Shown here piece after piece: positions 1 to 9,626 of a stretch of 64,000 nucleotides of DNA. How positions within the stretch are numbered: the stretch's first letter is position 1; the number at the start of each line of letters is the position of its first letter. The notes under the pieces are model-generated. The model worked only from the letters and a program-made list of their open reading frames with translations, was not told the origin of the DNA and did no database searches. The stretch comes from Halodesulfovibrio aestuarii (GTDB lineage Bacteria > Desulfobacterota > Desulfovibrionia > Desulfovibrionales > Desulfovibrionaceae), in the NCBI RefSeq assembly GCF_050571805.1, contig NZ_CP192219.1, one strand, 5' to 3'. The translations under genes were made by a program, and so were the position numbers.

Positions 1-56
1 TTGATCCAAGGTTGTAATGTTCCGCTTAGTTGAACTGTTTTCTGTTCACGACTCAT
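1..56 (-). CDS. Partial CDS running off the left edge
   Basis: Only the first 18 codons are inside the window. An ATG at 56 on the minus strand is preceded by GGAG with a five-base spacer, and the frame stays open to the edge, starting MSREQKTVQLSGTLQPWI. The good ribosome binding site is the main reason for calling it. The product cannot be recognised from this fragment. Confidence 0.45.
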   Translation of the reverse strand, partial: MSREQKTVQLSGTLQPWI

Positions 57-401
57 AACGTTCTCCAAACTTATGATCCTGACAAACAGGGTCCCTGCAC
101 CTCCAAACAACATGAAGAGAACTTCAGCTATTAGGCATGGGGCTTTTGGGATGTTAATTTGTTAGGGTGCCCCGACAAATTGCCGGAGCACCATCCAGTG
201 CGGCACGCTGCTAATGTACATCCACAGCTGATAAAGTGTTGTATGTTTCAGTATAAATAAGTGTTAGCTCCCGAAGGATATGAGCAATATCGAGTGCTAC
301 AGATATTAGTTATTCGACCTACAACTAACTATAAAAGACTCTTTACACGTTGCTTCAAAGATATCTAAAGAGTTTGAGGAAATACATTTAACAGAAGATA
401 G
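57..401. other. Intergenic region, leader of the left-edge gene
   Basis: No convincing gene is seen here. The only structure noticed is an imperfect hairpin at 166-192 (GGTGC at 166-170 pairing with GCACC at 188-192). It would lie in the 5' leader of the minus-strand gene that begins at 56. No riboswitch class was recognised. Confidence 0.3.
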
Positions 402-740
402 TTAGGATCCTTCTTTGCCGTCAGATTCGGTATCTACCTCTGACGGAAGATCTCCACCTTCATAAACATCTATACTGGTGACTTTGAATGCCGGTTTTTT
501 ATTTACGGTGACATAGTCACCGAACACTTCAACCTGCATACCTTCGAGCGAGATATCCTCAAAATTTAAAAGCAAAAATTCATACTCACCGTCATCGAGA
601 TAGAAATTTTGGCCCTTAACAGTGATGCTACCTGCAATGACTGCATTCGGTTCAACAACTTCATATTGTTCCGCCCTGCATTCGCCAATTACCAGCAGTG
701 CCATAACTATGCTTAAGCATAGAGAAATCATTTTTCTCAT
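402..740 (-). CDS. Small exported protein, function unknown
   Basis: A 112-residue protein with a typical Sec signal peptide: a basic start (MRKM), a hydrophobic run over residues 5-19, then a probable cleavage near CRAEQ. The mature part is acidic and beta-rich, with alternating hydrophobic strands such as VIAGSITVKGQNFYLDDGEY, which suggests a small OB-like or beta-barrel domain. The start overlaps the stop of the upstream gene by four bases (ATGA type), so the two are translationally coupled. The pair sits behind a candidate sigma54 promoter at 1060-1076. No named family was recognised; a periplasmic location is an inference from the signal peptide. Confidence 0.7.
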   Translation of the reverse strand: MRKMISLCLSIVMALLVIGECRAEQYEVVEPNAVIAGSITVKGQNFYLDDGEYEFLLLNFEDISLEGMQVEVFGDYVTVNKKPAFKVTSIDVYEGGDLPSEVDTESDGKEGS

Positions 741-1030
741 ATTGTGTTCCGACTGTTAAAAAAATCTGATTTAACAAAAGGAATTACTTTTTTTACGTTG
801 ATAGTCTCTGTTGTCCCATCACTGCTAATAAAACCCTTCAGCAACACCGGTTCTCGTAATAACTCCAACAGATTTGCGTGCTGTGAAAGATTTTCAATAA
901 CAATTTCACGCTCACCAGCGCAGGCAATTGAAACTTTCAATATATTAAATTGATCATCCCTTTCGTAAGGAACCAAAACACCAAGAACGTCTTGAAGTGT
1001 GCCACATTTTTTTTGTTTCAAGGTATCCAT
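737..1030 (-). CDS. Small cytoplasmic protein, function unknown
   Basis: 97 residues without a signal peptide or membrane segment. The start ATG at 1030 has GAGG upstream (GAGGTGTCAAA-ATG). It is the first gene of a two-gene minus-strand operon with the exported protein at 402-740 and overlaps it by four bases. The sequence shows alternating beta-strand patterns (FNILKVSIACAGEREIVIEN, PVLLKGFIS) compatible with a small all-beta fold, similar in style to its partner. The upstream region holds a GG-N10-GC element, so expression probably depends on sigma54, perhaps through the adjacent activator at 1282-2673. Function is unknown. Confidence 0.65.
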   Translation of the reverse strand: MDTLKQKKCGTLQDVLGVLVPYERDDQFNILKVSIACAGEREIVIENLSQHANLLELLREPVLLKGFISSDGTTETINVKKVIPFVKSDFFNSRNTI

Positions 1031-1059
1031 TTTGACACCTCACTGTGTTTACTTTGCTA

Positions 1060-1076
1060 AAGCATAGAAAGTGCCA
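1060..1076 (-). promoter_or_regulatory. Candidate sigma54 (-24/-12) promoter
   Basis: On the minus strand the sequence reads TTGGCACTTTCTATGCT: the -24 element TGGCAC and a -12 element ATGC, with the invariant GG and GC separated by exactly ten bases. The only departure from the TGGCAC-N5-TTGC consensus is A for T at the first base of the -12 box. It lies about 30 bases upstream of the start at 1030, directly downstream of a gene for a sigma54 activator. Confidence 0.6.
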
Positions 1077-1126
1077 AAGCGTTAAGTATCTGTTTTTATT
1101 TGTTTTCACTTTGTTTGTTTACAAAA

Positions 1127-1172
1127 AAAAGAACCACCAGTTCTTATTTCTAAAACGTGGTGATTCTTTTTT
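1127..1172. terminator. Bidirectional hairpin terminator
   Basis: AGAACCACCA and TGGTGATTCT form an imperfect stem flanked by an A-run on one side and a T-run on the other, so it can act in both directions. On the minus strand it separates the sigma54 activator gene from the small operon at 402-1030. Confidence 0.55.
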
Positions 1173-1281
1173 TGAATGAAGTTATCTTTTTTTATCTAAT
1201 TAGCTAAGATTAAAGACTAATTGATAAATTAAAAAACGGAACTATAGATTCTTATTGTGTCAAAACAAGAACTTACAGTTC

Positions 1282-2673
1282 CTACTTAAAGTCATCTTTT
1301 GTTAACTCATGCTTTTGCATTAGCTTATGAATTTGACGTGTTGTAATGCCTGCCTGTTTTGCTGCTTTATTAATTTTCCCCTTAGTAGCCTGTAGCAACT
1401 CCGAAAGATATATATATTCGAATTGGTTAACAACGTTTTGCCGAGCTTCACCAAGTGGGACTGATATATCTGCCTGCGTATCAAGTGTAGCACTCGAAAG
1501 CGCTGAAATTTCGTTAGGTATGTTTTCCAACCGAATAAACTTGTCAGTTTCAAGGATGCAAGCACGCTCGATAATATTTTCCAATTCCCGCACGTTTCCC
1601 GGCCATGAATAACGTTTAAAGGCAGCCAGGACTTTAGGATGAAGGCCAACAATATCTTTACCAAGCATATGGTTGCAGTCCTGAATAAAAGTTTTGGCAA
1701 AAGAGGCAATATCTTCTTTTCGCTCCCTAAGGGATGGGATGCGGATAGGGAATACATTCAATCTATAGTACAAGTCCTTACGAAATGTCCCGAGTTCACA
1801 CTGCCGCCACAAGTCATCATTAGTCGCCGCGATAATACGTACATCAACAAAATGCTCCTTATCGCTTCCCACACGTTGAATGGTACGTTCTTGAAGGACA
1901 TGGAGAAGCTTTATCTGCATTGAGGGAGTAATTGTTCCGATTTCATCCAGAAAAAGCGTCCCTCCTTCAGCCGCACCAAACTTACCGATAGTGTCTTTTA
2001 AAGCTCCTGTAAAAGCTCCTCGAGTATGTCCGAACAGTTCACTTTCGATCAGAGAATCCGGTATAGCTCCGCAATGCAGGCTAACAAACGGTTTATCTCT
2101 TCTTGTACTATGAGAATGAATGAGCTTTGCAAGAACACTTTTTCCGATACCAGTCTCACCAGTTAAAAGAACCGTTGTTTTGGTTGCAGCCATCTGCCTG
2201 ACCATGGAAAAAACTTCACGCATCAACGGGCTATTTGTTTTCACAAGCTGTAGCGCCTTCTCATTCCAGAAATCATCTTGGAGATAGCTCAGCTCATGTT
2301 TACGTGCTAGATCACGATCTAACCGCGAAAGTACCAGAGTTACCTCTGAATGCATAAGCGGGTATGCCAGATAATCCACTGCACCGGCATTAATGCCCTC
2401 AATTGCATATCTGATCTCAGTTGAATTGACCAAAATAACAACATCCGCACTAGAAGCTTCCTTCCATATATAATTCAGCCCCTCAGAAATATCGACTTTG
2501 TCCCCGAGCAGTAAGCTGTGGTCAACAAAAAAAACATCTATGTGGCTGTTTGTTGTGGCACTGACTAACTCACAGGCAGTATTGACTTTGATATCAGGTT
2601 GTATCGCAAGGATACTGCGCTTGAGCATTTCACTGGCTTCAACATGTGGGGTAACAATTTGGTATTGTAACAT
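1282..2673 (-). CDS. Sigma54-dependent activator, NtrC family, with degenerate receiver
   Basis: 463 residues: an N-terminal receiver-like domain (1-120), an AAA+ sigma54 interaction domain (about 140-375) and a C-terminal Fis-type helix-turn-helix (about 425-460). The AAA+ part is intact: Walker A GETGIGKS (172-179), the sigma54-contacting GAFTGA loop (219-224), Walker B GGTLFLDE (238-245) and the arginine-finger region RLNVFPIRIPSLRER. The receiver-like part keeps an Asp (D51 in FFVDHS) but lacks the acidic pair after strand 1 and has Tyr (Y104, DYLAYP) where the conserved Lys is expected. It may therefore respond to something other than phosphorylation. It is encoded next to a candidate sigma54 promoter and divergently from a dicarboxylate-type transporter, either of which could be its target. 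Confidence 0.92.
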   Translation of the reverse strand: MLQYQIVTPHVEASEMLKRSILAIQPDIKVNTACELVSATTNSHIDVFFVDHSLLLGDKVDISEGLNYIWKEASSADVVILVNSTEIRYAIEGINAGAVDYLAYPLMHSEVTLVLSRLDRDLARKHELSYLQDDFWNEKALQLVKTNSPLMREVFSMVRQMAATKTTVLLTGETGIGKSVLAKLIHSHSTRRDKPFVSLHCGAIPDSLIESELFGHTRGAFTGALKDTIGKFGAAEGGTLFLDEIGTITPSMQIKLLHVLQERTIQRVGSDKEHFVDVRIIAATNDDLWRQCELGTFRKDLYYRLNVFPIRIPSLRERKEDIASFAKTFIQDCNHMLGKDIVGLHPKVLAAFKRYSWPGNVRELENIIERACILETDKFIRLENIPNEISALSSATLDTQADISVPLGEARQNVVNQFEYIYLSELLQATKGKINKAAKQAGITTRQIHKLMQKHELTKDDFK

Positions 2674-3067
2674 TGTAAATTCCTATTAATGAAATTTACG
2701 AAGTTACATATATCTTGGCAATAAAAAATAGTCTTATTCCCCTCCTCTCTTTCCTCGTGGTGACCAATTTAGTTTATATATTTAGCTGCCTCAGCCTATA
2801 AAAACATTTCCTTTTAGCCACATTGCAATTCGCTACTCAAAAAGATGCTTTGAACTAACATTCACTGTTATACCTACGAAAAGTTGTTAATTTGCCAAGA
2901 TATACTGGTGAAATATCGATCAAAATATATAATTAGATAAGTACAGAAGAGGTCTCTACAGAACATGCATCGGTCGTGTGGTGGGACTAATCTATTTCTA
3001 ACCCATCTCCTCAAAGCTAGATGCAGTATCATAATTGTTCATCTGCTCGTAACCAATGGAGAGATAA
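2674..3067. other. Divergent intergenic region
   Basis: About 390 bases between the sigma54 activator (minus) and the transporter (plus). It must hold both promoters. I looked for a -24/-12 element and for clear inverted repeats and found none I would defend. The only firm element is the ribosome binding site GGAGAG just before the transporter start. Confidence 0.4.
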
Positions 3068-4471
3068 ATGCGCGAATATATCCTTAAGCTTTCACCTGTT
3101 ATTGTTGCCATAGGTATGGCTTTGTTTCCTGCTCCGGAGGGACTATCAATTGAAGGCTGGTACTTTCTGAGTATTTTTATTGGCGTTATTGTCGGGCTCA
3201 TAATTGAGCCGGTCCCTGCGGCACTTGTGGGCTTTGTCGGGGTGTCGATAGTCGCCACATTAGGCTTGATCGGCAATCCTACCGCCAGTCGAAACTGGGC
3301 TCTCTCAGGCTTTTCCAATGGCGTTATATGGCTCGTTTTTTCTGCATTTATGTTTGCATTAGGGTATAAAAAGACAGGACTTGGGAGACGTATCAGTTTA
3401 GTCCTGATACGGTTCCTAGGTAAAAATACGCTTGGACTTGGTTATGCAATTGCTTTTTCTGACGCGATACTGGCTCCATTTATGCCTTCAAATACAGCAA
3501 GAAGCGCAGGCACAATTTATCCGATTGTGAGTAATATTCCACCGATGTTCAACTCTACTCCGGATCATGAACCACGCAAGATAGGTTCGTATTTAACGTG
3601 GGTTGGTATTGCCTCAACATGTGTCACCAGCTCTATGTTCTTAACAGCATTAGCTCCAAACTTACTGGCCATCGATATCATCGCCCAGACAACAAAAGTT
3701 CAGATCACCTGGGGACAATGGGCAAAAATAATGATTCCTGCCATGCTCCCTCTTTTTATCCTCACACCTTGGCTTGCTTATATAATTTACCCTCCAACTC
3801 AAAAAAGATCACCGGAGGCCCCTGCCTGGGCTGCAGAAGAACTTAATAAACTTGGAGCAATAAGCCGAAAAGAGCTTATGATGCTGGGTTATGCTATATT
3901 GGCACTCATTTTATGGATTTTTGGCAAAGAGCTTGGCATAAACAGTACCGTCGCAGCTATACTGGTTCTTTCTTTTATGGTTCTGAGCAATATACTCACG
4001 TGGGATGACGTCATAAGTAATAAAAGCGCATGGAACGTTCTGGTCTGGTTCGCAACTCTTGTTGCAATGGCCTCCGGATTAAAGAAAACTGGCGTGCTTC
4101 TTTGGATCGGCAAACTTGCTGCAAGTCATCTGCATGGCTTGCCTCCATCTTCCGTGGCGTTATTCCTCGTTCTCATGTTTTTCGTCCTTCATTACTTCTT
4201 TGCCAGCACTACGGCGCATACAACAGCCCTTATGCCCTTATTTATGGTAACCGCAGTCTCTCTTTTACCACCTGAAATGCTTCCACGAATTGCCCTTATG
4301 CTCGCAGCAAGCCTTGGTCTCATGGGTATTATTACACCATACGCAACTGGCCCATCTCCAATTTGGTATGGTTCCGGATTCATTAGTCAAGCTCGCTGGT
4401 GGTTTCTAGGCATCATTTTTGGCGGCCTTTATGTCGCTACAATGCTATTGCTTACCACCTTGTACGTATAG
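3068..4471 (+). CDS. DASS/SLC13-family anion transporter (dicarboxylate/citrate/tartrate type)
   Basis: 467 residues, almost entirely hydrophobic with about a dozen membrane segments. It resembles the CitT/TtdT/SodiT branch of the divalent anion:sodium symporter family: an early MPSNTARSAGTIYPI segment (the SNT signature) and a second conserved SxTAHTTALMPLF loop in the C-terminal half, which together form the anion and sodium site in the family. Members move C4-dicarboxylates, citrate or tartrate across the inner membrane, as symporters or antiporters; the substrate here cannot be read from sequence. The start has GGAGAG eight bases upstream. It stands alone, ended by a perfect palindromic terminator, and lies divergent from a sigma54 activator that may control it. 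Confidence 0.9.
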   Translation: MREYILKLSPVIVAIGMALFPAPEGLSIEGWYFLSIFIGVIVGLIIEPVPAALVGFVGVSIVATLGLIGNPTASRNWALSGFSNGVIWLVFSAFMFALGYKKTGLGRRISLVLIRFLGKNTLGLGYAIAFSDAILAPFMPSNTARSAGTIYPIVSNIPPMFNSTPDHEPRKIGSYLTWVGIASTCVTSSMFLTALAPNLLAIDIIAQTTKVQITWGQWAKIMIPAMLPLFILTPWLAYIIYPPTQKRSPEAPAWAAEELNKLGAISRKELMMLGYAILALILWIFGKELGINSTVAAILVLSFMVLSNILTWDDVISNKSAWNVLVWFATLVAMASGLKKTGVLLWIGKLAASHLHGLPPSSVALFLVLMFFVLHYFFASTTAHTTALMPLFMVTAVSLLPPEMLPRIALMLAASLGLMGIITPYATGPSPIWYGSGFISQARWWFLGIIFGGLYVATMLLLTTLYV

Positions 4472-4473
4472 AT

Positions 4474-4521
4474 AGACATAAAAAAGGACTTGCTGATATC
4501 AGCAAGTCCTTTTTTATGTCT
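4474..4521. terminator. Perfect 48-base palindromic terminator
   Basis: Two 24-base arms (4474-4497 and 4498-4521) are exact reverse complements. The core stem AAGGACTTGCTGATATCAGC is flanked by A6 and T6 runs, so it works as a rho-independent terminator on either strand. It begins two bases after the transporter stop codon. Confidence 0.9.
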
Positions 4522-4779
4522 TGTTCCCAGATGTCGTTTTTTATTAATATATTTAGAAGGTTATCTTTTTTTATTAATAACTATAAAAGGTAAGCAAAAA
4601 AGCAACAGCTTTCCTCCATAGAGACATAACCAGTCGCTTCTCAGACTATTCCAGCAGCAAATAGAAACAAAAAAAGAAATACTAGTATATCTAACATATT
4701 ATCGTGGAATATACGTAGAGGGATAGTAAGTTGCAACGATATAAGCCAGCATTAATGAGACTAATGAAAGGATTACCTT

Positions 4780-7700
4780 ATGCGTTTTTTGAAAAAATTC
4801 GGCTTGCGAGGAAAAATCTACCTCTCCTTTCTACTCATTGTCTTTATTATGCTTGCCTCGATCGCTTTAACCCTACCTCCGATTAAAAAAAGCTTTGAAA
4901 AAACCATAAAAAAAGAAATCCAAACGAACACATTGCTTGTTGGAAATATGGCAGGAAAACTCCTTAATGAATCTATTAAACAGTATCTTAAAGGAGTCAC
5001 AGACGCGGATATGCGCATTGTTGAAAAAATTTACAACAAATACAGAAACAAAGAGTTGACATTAGAACAAGCGCAAAATTTTTCAAAATCTTTTATAAAT
5101 GCGCAACAAATTGGAGAAGCAGGATTTACGTTTATTATTACTCCCGAAAACCGAATTACAAAAAGTTTAACAATGCAAATGGAACAATGTGCAAAAGAAT
5201 TTTCTCCAGCATTTATTAACAAATTGTTAACTCAAAAAGAAGGATACCTGCGTTTAGCAAAAAGCAAAGAAAGCTTGTCAAAAGATGATATTGCTTACTT
5301 AAGCTATTTTGCGCCATGGAAATGGACTGTATGCGCTATTTCAAATCAAATAGGAATACACTCCATTATCGATTTGGCGAATTTTAGAAAAATAATTACA
5401 GATGCAGACCTTAGTCCGTCAGCAGGAAGCTATGTTGCAATTTTTGAATTAGATGGCCGTCTGCTACGTCATCCGTTTCTTACAAATGAAAACACGCTGG
5501 ACTTACAAGATCCTAAAACAAAAAGATTCTTCCTTCGAGAAGTCGTTGACTCCATAAAAGCTAAGGGGCTTCAGCATCTACAATCAGGTTGGATTGAATA
5601 TAATTTTACAATACGCGAAAATCCAGACACGTATGGTGCAAAAACTCTCTACTACGTGTATCAGCCTGAAAATAAATGGTGCGTTGTTACAGTTATTAAT
5701 AAAAAGGATCTGCTACGACCATATACTAAGCTCTTTCTCGATTTAAGAATAGTTGTTGCCGTTATGCTGTTCTCAGTGATTTTACTCGCCTTCCTTTCAT
5801 CTAATTCTCTGGTTAAACGTATTTTTGCGCTGAAAAATGCCGCTCGGAAGCTTTCAGAAAACGATTTTGATATTAGCCTTAAAAAGCATGCTAATGATGA
5901 GATTGGGGAACTTGAAGAGGCTTTTAGTGACGCCAGTGAAAAAATATCATCACTTACGTTAAGCCAGAAAAAACTAAATGAGAATCTTGAAAGGATTGTT
6001 GAAGAGCGAACAGATGCTTTGCACCTTGCGTTACAAAAAGCAGAGTCTGCAACTAAGGCTAAATCAGAATTTCTTGCAAATATGAGTCATGAGATACGCA
6101 CCCCTATTAATGCCATAACAGGGTTAACGTATCTTATGCAGCAGCAGGATACTCCCCCAAAGCAAAAACGATACATCACCAAAATTGAAATAGCGACACA
6201 GTCTCTTTCAGGAATTATTGATGACATTTTAGACTATTCCAAAATCGAAGCAGGAAAACTTGATTTGGAAAACACGACATTTTACCTGCACGATGTAATG
6301 GAAAAAGTGTCAACGATTGTGGGGATGAAAGCAGCAGATAAGGAACTTGATTTCATAGTAAGCTATGAACCGGACGTGCCTATGGCCTATTCAGGAGACC
6401 CGCTTCGCCTTGCTCAAATCATAACCAACTTAACGAACAATGCCATAAAGTTTACTGAAAAAGGGGAAGTTGGAGTCTATATTACACGAGTGCAAAAAGA
6501 TCACATACGTTTTGAAGTTAGAGACACAGGAATTGGACTGACAAAGGAAGAAGCGTCCAGACTTTTTAGGTCTTTTTCTCAAGCAGATACAAGTACGACT
6601 CGCAAATATGGCGGAACAGGACTTGGTCTTGCCATTTCAAAACAACTTGTCCAACTAATGGGTGGGTATATATGGGTTCAAAGTGAAAAAGATAAAGGCA
6701 CTTCATTCTTTTTCACTGTAAGACTTAAAGAAATTTCATCCCGAAATAATGATCAAACAATGTTTACTAATAAACGAGTTTTGATAGTGGATGACAGTCC
6801 TTCCTGGCAGACTTCGCTTACAAATTTACTGTCCGTATATAATTTCGATATTGAAGTTGTCAGCAGCGGAGAAGAAGCTCTACAAAATATCAAAGAAAAT
6901 CCACCGTATGATCTTATTTTAATGGACTGGAACATGCCAGGATTGAATGGCATTGAAACTACGGAAAAACTTAACGCAACATTGCCGTCGCCTGCGCACC
7001 CAATTATTATGATTTCTGGGTATGATGAAGAGTATTACAAAGAAGAAGCTGCTCGGCATGGAATTACTACATTTTTACACAAACCGGTTAATCCTTCAGA
7101 GCTGTACAATATAATCATTTCTTACTTTGGGTCAGAAGTAAAAGAAGATATTAGCACTAAGGTAAAAAAAGTAAGTTTGAAAGAAGAGCTCGTCACAAGG
7201 AAAGGCAGCCACATTCTATTAGTTGAAGACAATAATCTTAATCGAGAGATCATTAAAGACATACTCGTTCACTCTGGTATCATAATTGACGAAGCTCATG
7301 ATGGTTTGGAGGCTGTCGAAAAGTTAGCACAGCATCCGGATCGGTACGAATTAATTTTTATGGATATTCAGATGCCTGTAATGGACGGATATACTGCTAC
7401 AGCAAAAATACGAGCTACAGGCTCCAAAATTCCCATTGTAGCTCTTACTGCTAACGCGATGGCATCTGATGTAGCGCGATCAAAAGAGGCTGGGATGGAT
7501 AGTCATCTTAATAAACCGATCGATGTCGAAAAGTTTTTTGCAACATTATTACGCTACTTATCTCCGAAAATTGATTTGAAAGAAGACGTATCAGATTATG
7601 TTGAGCCACAGGAGCAAGTTACGTTTAAATTTACCGCAATAGATGCTGAAACCGGTCTAAAATATATGAATGGCAATCTGGCTCTTTATTATAAAATTTT

Positions 7701-8187
7701 GCGTAACTTCCAATCTAATTACGAAGACGCGCATAATTCTCTCAAAAAGCTTCTTACAGAAAACAAAAAAGAAGCAAAAAGGTTACTGCATACTCTTAAA
7801 GGGGTAAGTGCAAGTATAGGTGCAAATGATCTTCACTCAGTGACCAAAAAGTTAGAAGCAAGTTTCGATAGCTCTCTTTTAAGTACCTTTGATCAGGAAC
7901 TTGGAAAAGTACTCAAAGATATCTCAAACTGTCCGGAGCTTCAGCAAGAAGAAGTGCCTCATTCAGATCTCCCTTTGCTAGGTGGAAATATTCGTAAAAA
8001 ATTATGGTTATCACTATATGAAGCTGTAAATAGCAAACGACCTAAAAATATTAAAAGAGTTTTAACTAAATTCACCCTCTACTCTCTCCAGCACGAAGAT
8101 GAGCAACGTCTAAAAGAAATCCGGGCACTTTTGGATAAGTATAAGTACAATGATGCTCTGAACCTTTTAGGGGAAAGCAATGAATAA
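4780..8187 (+). CDS. Hybrid sensor histidine kinase: Cache-HAMP-HisKA-HATPase-REC-REC-HPt
   Basis: 1135 residues. One membrane segment near residues 14-33 and another near 323-345 enclose a periplasmic sensor of tandem Cache-like appearance. HAMP (about 345-400) and a coiled coil lead to HisKA with phospho-acceptor H437 (SHEIRTP), then the HATPase with GTGLGL near 613. Two receiver domains follow, with D716 (LMDWNMPG) and D862 (FMDIQMPVMDG), and a C-terminal HPt with H1004 (LLHTLKG). All phosphorelay residues are present, so a full His-Asp-His-Asp relay is possible within this protein, ending on the neighbouring response regulator. The next gene overlaps this one by eight bases, so the two are a coupled pair. 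Ligand unknown. Confidence 0.93.
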   Translation: MRFLKKFGLRGKIYLSFLLIVFIMLASIALTLPPIKKSFEKTIKKEIQTNTLLVGNMAGKLLNESIKQYLKGVTDADMRIVEKIYNKYRNKELTLEQAQNFSKSFINAQQIGEAGFTFIITPENRITKSLTMQMEQCAKEFSPAFINKLLTQKEGYLRLAKSKESLSKDDIAYLSYFAPWKWTVCAISNQIGIHSIIDLANFRKIITDADLSPSAGSYVAIFELDGRLLRHPFLTNENTLDLQDPKTKRFFLREVVDSIKAKGLQHLQSGWIEYNFTIRENPDTYGAKTLYYVYQPENKWCVVTVINKKDLLRPYTKLFLDLRIVVAVMLFSVILLAFLSSNSLVKRIFALKNAARKLSENDFDISLKKHANDEIGELEEAFSDASEKISSLTLSQKKLNENLERIVEERTDALHLALQKAESATKAKSEFLANMSHEIRTPINAITGLTYLMQQQDTPPKQKRYITKIEIATQSLSGIIDDILDYSKIEAGKLDLENTTFYLHDVMEKVSTIVGMKAADKELDFIVSYEPDVPMAYSGDPLRLAQIITNLTNNAIKFTEKGEVGVYITRVQKDHIRFEVRDTGIGLTKEEASRLFRSFSQADTSTTRKYGGTGLGLAISKQLVQLMGGYIWVQSEKDKGTSFFFTVRLKEISSRNNDQTMFTNKRVLIVDDSPSWQTSLTNLLSVYNFDIEVVSSGEEALQNIKENPPYDLILMDWNMPGLNGIETTEKLNATLPSPAHPIIMISGYDEEYYKEEAARHGITTFLHKPVNPSELYNIIISYFGSEVKEDISTKVKKVSLKEELVTRKGSHILLVEDNNLNREIIKDILVHSGIIIDEAHDGLEAVEKLAQHPDRYELIFMDIQMPVMDGYTATAKIRATGSKIPIVALTANAMASDVARSKEAGMDSHLNKPIDVEKFFATLLRYLSPKIDLKEDVSDYVEPQEQVTFKFTAIDAETGLKYMNGNLALYYKILRNFQSNYEDAHNSLKKLLTENKKEAKRLLHTLKGVSASIGANDLHSVTKKLEASFDSSLLSTFDQELGKVLKDISNCPELQQEEVPHSDLPLLGGNIRKKLWLSLYEAVNSKRPKNIKRVLTKFTLYSLQHEDEQRLKEIRALLDKYKYNDALNLLGESNE

Positions 8188-9079
8188 CGAGATACAACAA
8201 TCAACAATTCTTGTTGTCGATGATTCAGAGTCAAACATAGAGATTGTTCTTGCTATTTTAGACAATTATGATGTCATACCGGCCACATCAGGTAAGGATG
8301 CGCTAGAATTGTTAGCCAGTGAGAATGTCGACCTCATTTTGTTGGATATTTTAATGCCGGAGATGAGTGGTTTTGAAGTTTGTGAGGCACTTAAAAAATC
8401 CGAAGAGACAAAAAACATTCCCGTCATATTTTTAACGGCACAAAAGGATGAGGACAGCATAGAAGCTGCCTACCTTATTGGAGGTGTTGACTATGTGACA
8501 AAGCCCTTTAAACCGGTTGAATTACTTGCCAGAGTAAAGGTACATCTTGAATTGCAACATCTTATTCAAAAACTAGAATATCTTGCAACGAGAGATGGCT
8601 TAACTGGTATTTATAATCGAAGAAAATTTTTTGAATTAGCTGAAAAAATGTTTAACGAGTATGATGAACAGTTCTACGCAATAATGCTGGATATAGATTT
8701 TTTCAAAAAAATTAATGATCAATACGGTCATCATGCTGGTGACATTGTTTTAAAGAAAACAACTGATATTATTTCAAGCCTGTTACCGCCCGACTCTATA
8801 TTTGGTCGCATAGGGGGAGAAGAATTTGCTGTTGTTCTAACAGCAAATTCAGACAAAGTGGTTATAAACTTGCTGAACAGCATTGTTTCAACATACTCTA
8901 AAACAAGTATTGCAATTAACCCGACACAAAAAGTAACGTGTACATTAAGTTGTGGAATGGCGCCCAAACATCAATTCACTACATCAATTGATGTACTACT
9001 CAGGGAGGCAGATGAAGCACTCTACGAAGCAAAACAAACAGGAAGAAACAAGAGTGTTGTTCGTGATGTAGTAAGGTGA
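8180..9079 (+). CDS. Response regulator with GGDEF domain (diguanylate cyclase)
   Basis: 299 residues: receiver domain (about 8-125) with D56 in LILLDILMPEMSG and the switch Lys in VTKPFKP, then a GGDEF domain with active-site GGEEF at 212-216. It should make cyclic di-GMP when phosphorylated. No RxxD inhibitory site is seen in the expected place five residues before GGEEF (PPDS occupies it), so product inhibition may be absent. The start overlaps the hybrid kinase gene by eight bases, making it the obvious output of that phosphorelay. The domain order matches WspR/RpfG-like REC-effector proteins rather than PleD, which has two receiver domains. Confidence 0.92.
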   Translation: MNNEIQQSTILVVDDSESNIEIVLAILDNYDVIPATSGKDALELLASENVDLILLDILMPEMSGFEVCEALKKSEETKNIPVIFLTAQKDEDSIEAAYLIGGVDYVTKPFKPVELLARVKVHLELQHLIQKLEYLATRDGLTGIYNRRKFFELAEKMFNEYDEQFYAIMLDIDFFKKINDQYGHHAGDIVLKKTTDIISSLLPPDSIFGRIGGEEFAVVLTANSDKVVINLLNSIVSTYSKTSIAINPTQKVTCTLSCGMAPKHQFTTSIDVLLREADEALYEAKQTGRNKSVVRDVVR

Positions 9080-9262
9080 CAAGCAAGGTTAATGAACCAG
9101 TGTTTTATTCTCGCACACTCTATACATCTTACCATCGGATAGACTTCTCTGTGCGGTTATGCAGTAAAGGCACCTGAAATTGCACTGTTCAATTGGAATG
9201 TTGTGTAAATCTCTCGATGAGTAAAGAGAACTACTTGAATTAATTTCAAGTGCCTATTACTA

Positions 9263-9430
9263 TTATCTTATTTCAATGTTAATTATGACATCGTCCTTGG
9301 TTGAAGCTCCTTGTTGTTTTTCATCCATAGCCTTTTGAACTTGCTGCGCAACATGTTTATTTATAATAACAACCTGCCCGCCATTAATTGTGATGTCTCC
9401 TCGCGTTACGCTTAGTCTTTCACTAGACAT
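9263..9430 (-). CDS. Small hypothetical protein, 55 residues
   Basis: A short ORF with an excellent ribosome binding site (GGAGG, six bases before the ATG at 9430). It begins MSSERLSVTRGDITINGGQV and ends in VIINIEIR. The regular alternation of hydrophobic residues suggests two or three beta strands followed by a helix (HVAQQVQKAMDEKQQ). It has no recognised family. It stands alone between the diguanylate cyclase gene and the PhzF gene, which point the other way. Confidence 0.6.
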   Translation of the reverse strand: MSSERLSVTRGDITINGGQVVIINKHVAQQVQKAMDEKQQGASTKDDVIINIEIR

Positions 9431-9626
9431 AATAACCTCCATTTACGTAGTAACTTATCTCTCACACATATGATTCAGAGTGTTTAGTATACCAAATTTT
9501 ACAGACATAATGCCAATACAGAGGTTAATCTATAACATCATCACGCTGTAAATCGCCCTCTCCTACTTACAACAAGTGTTGCATCTTAGGATTACATAAA
9601 AATAACAAGAGTTAGGGAGATACCAT

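Noticed and set aside
9233..9251. ACTTGAA/TTCAAGT hairpin as terminator of the 55-residue gene
   Set aside because: Short AT-rich stem with no T-run on either side; it could arise by chance.
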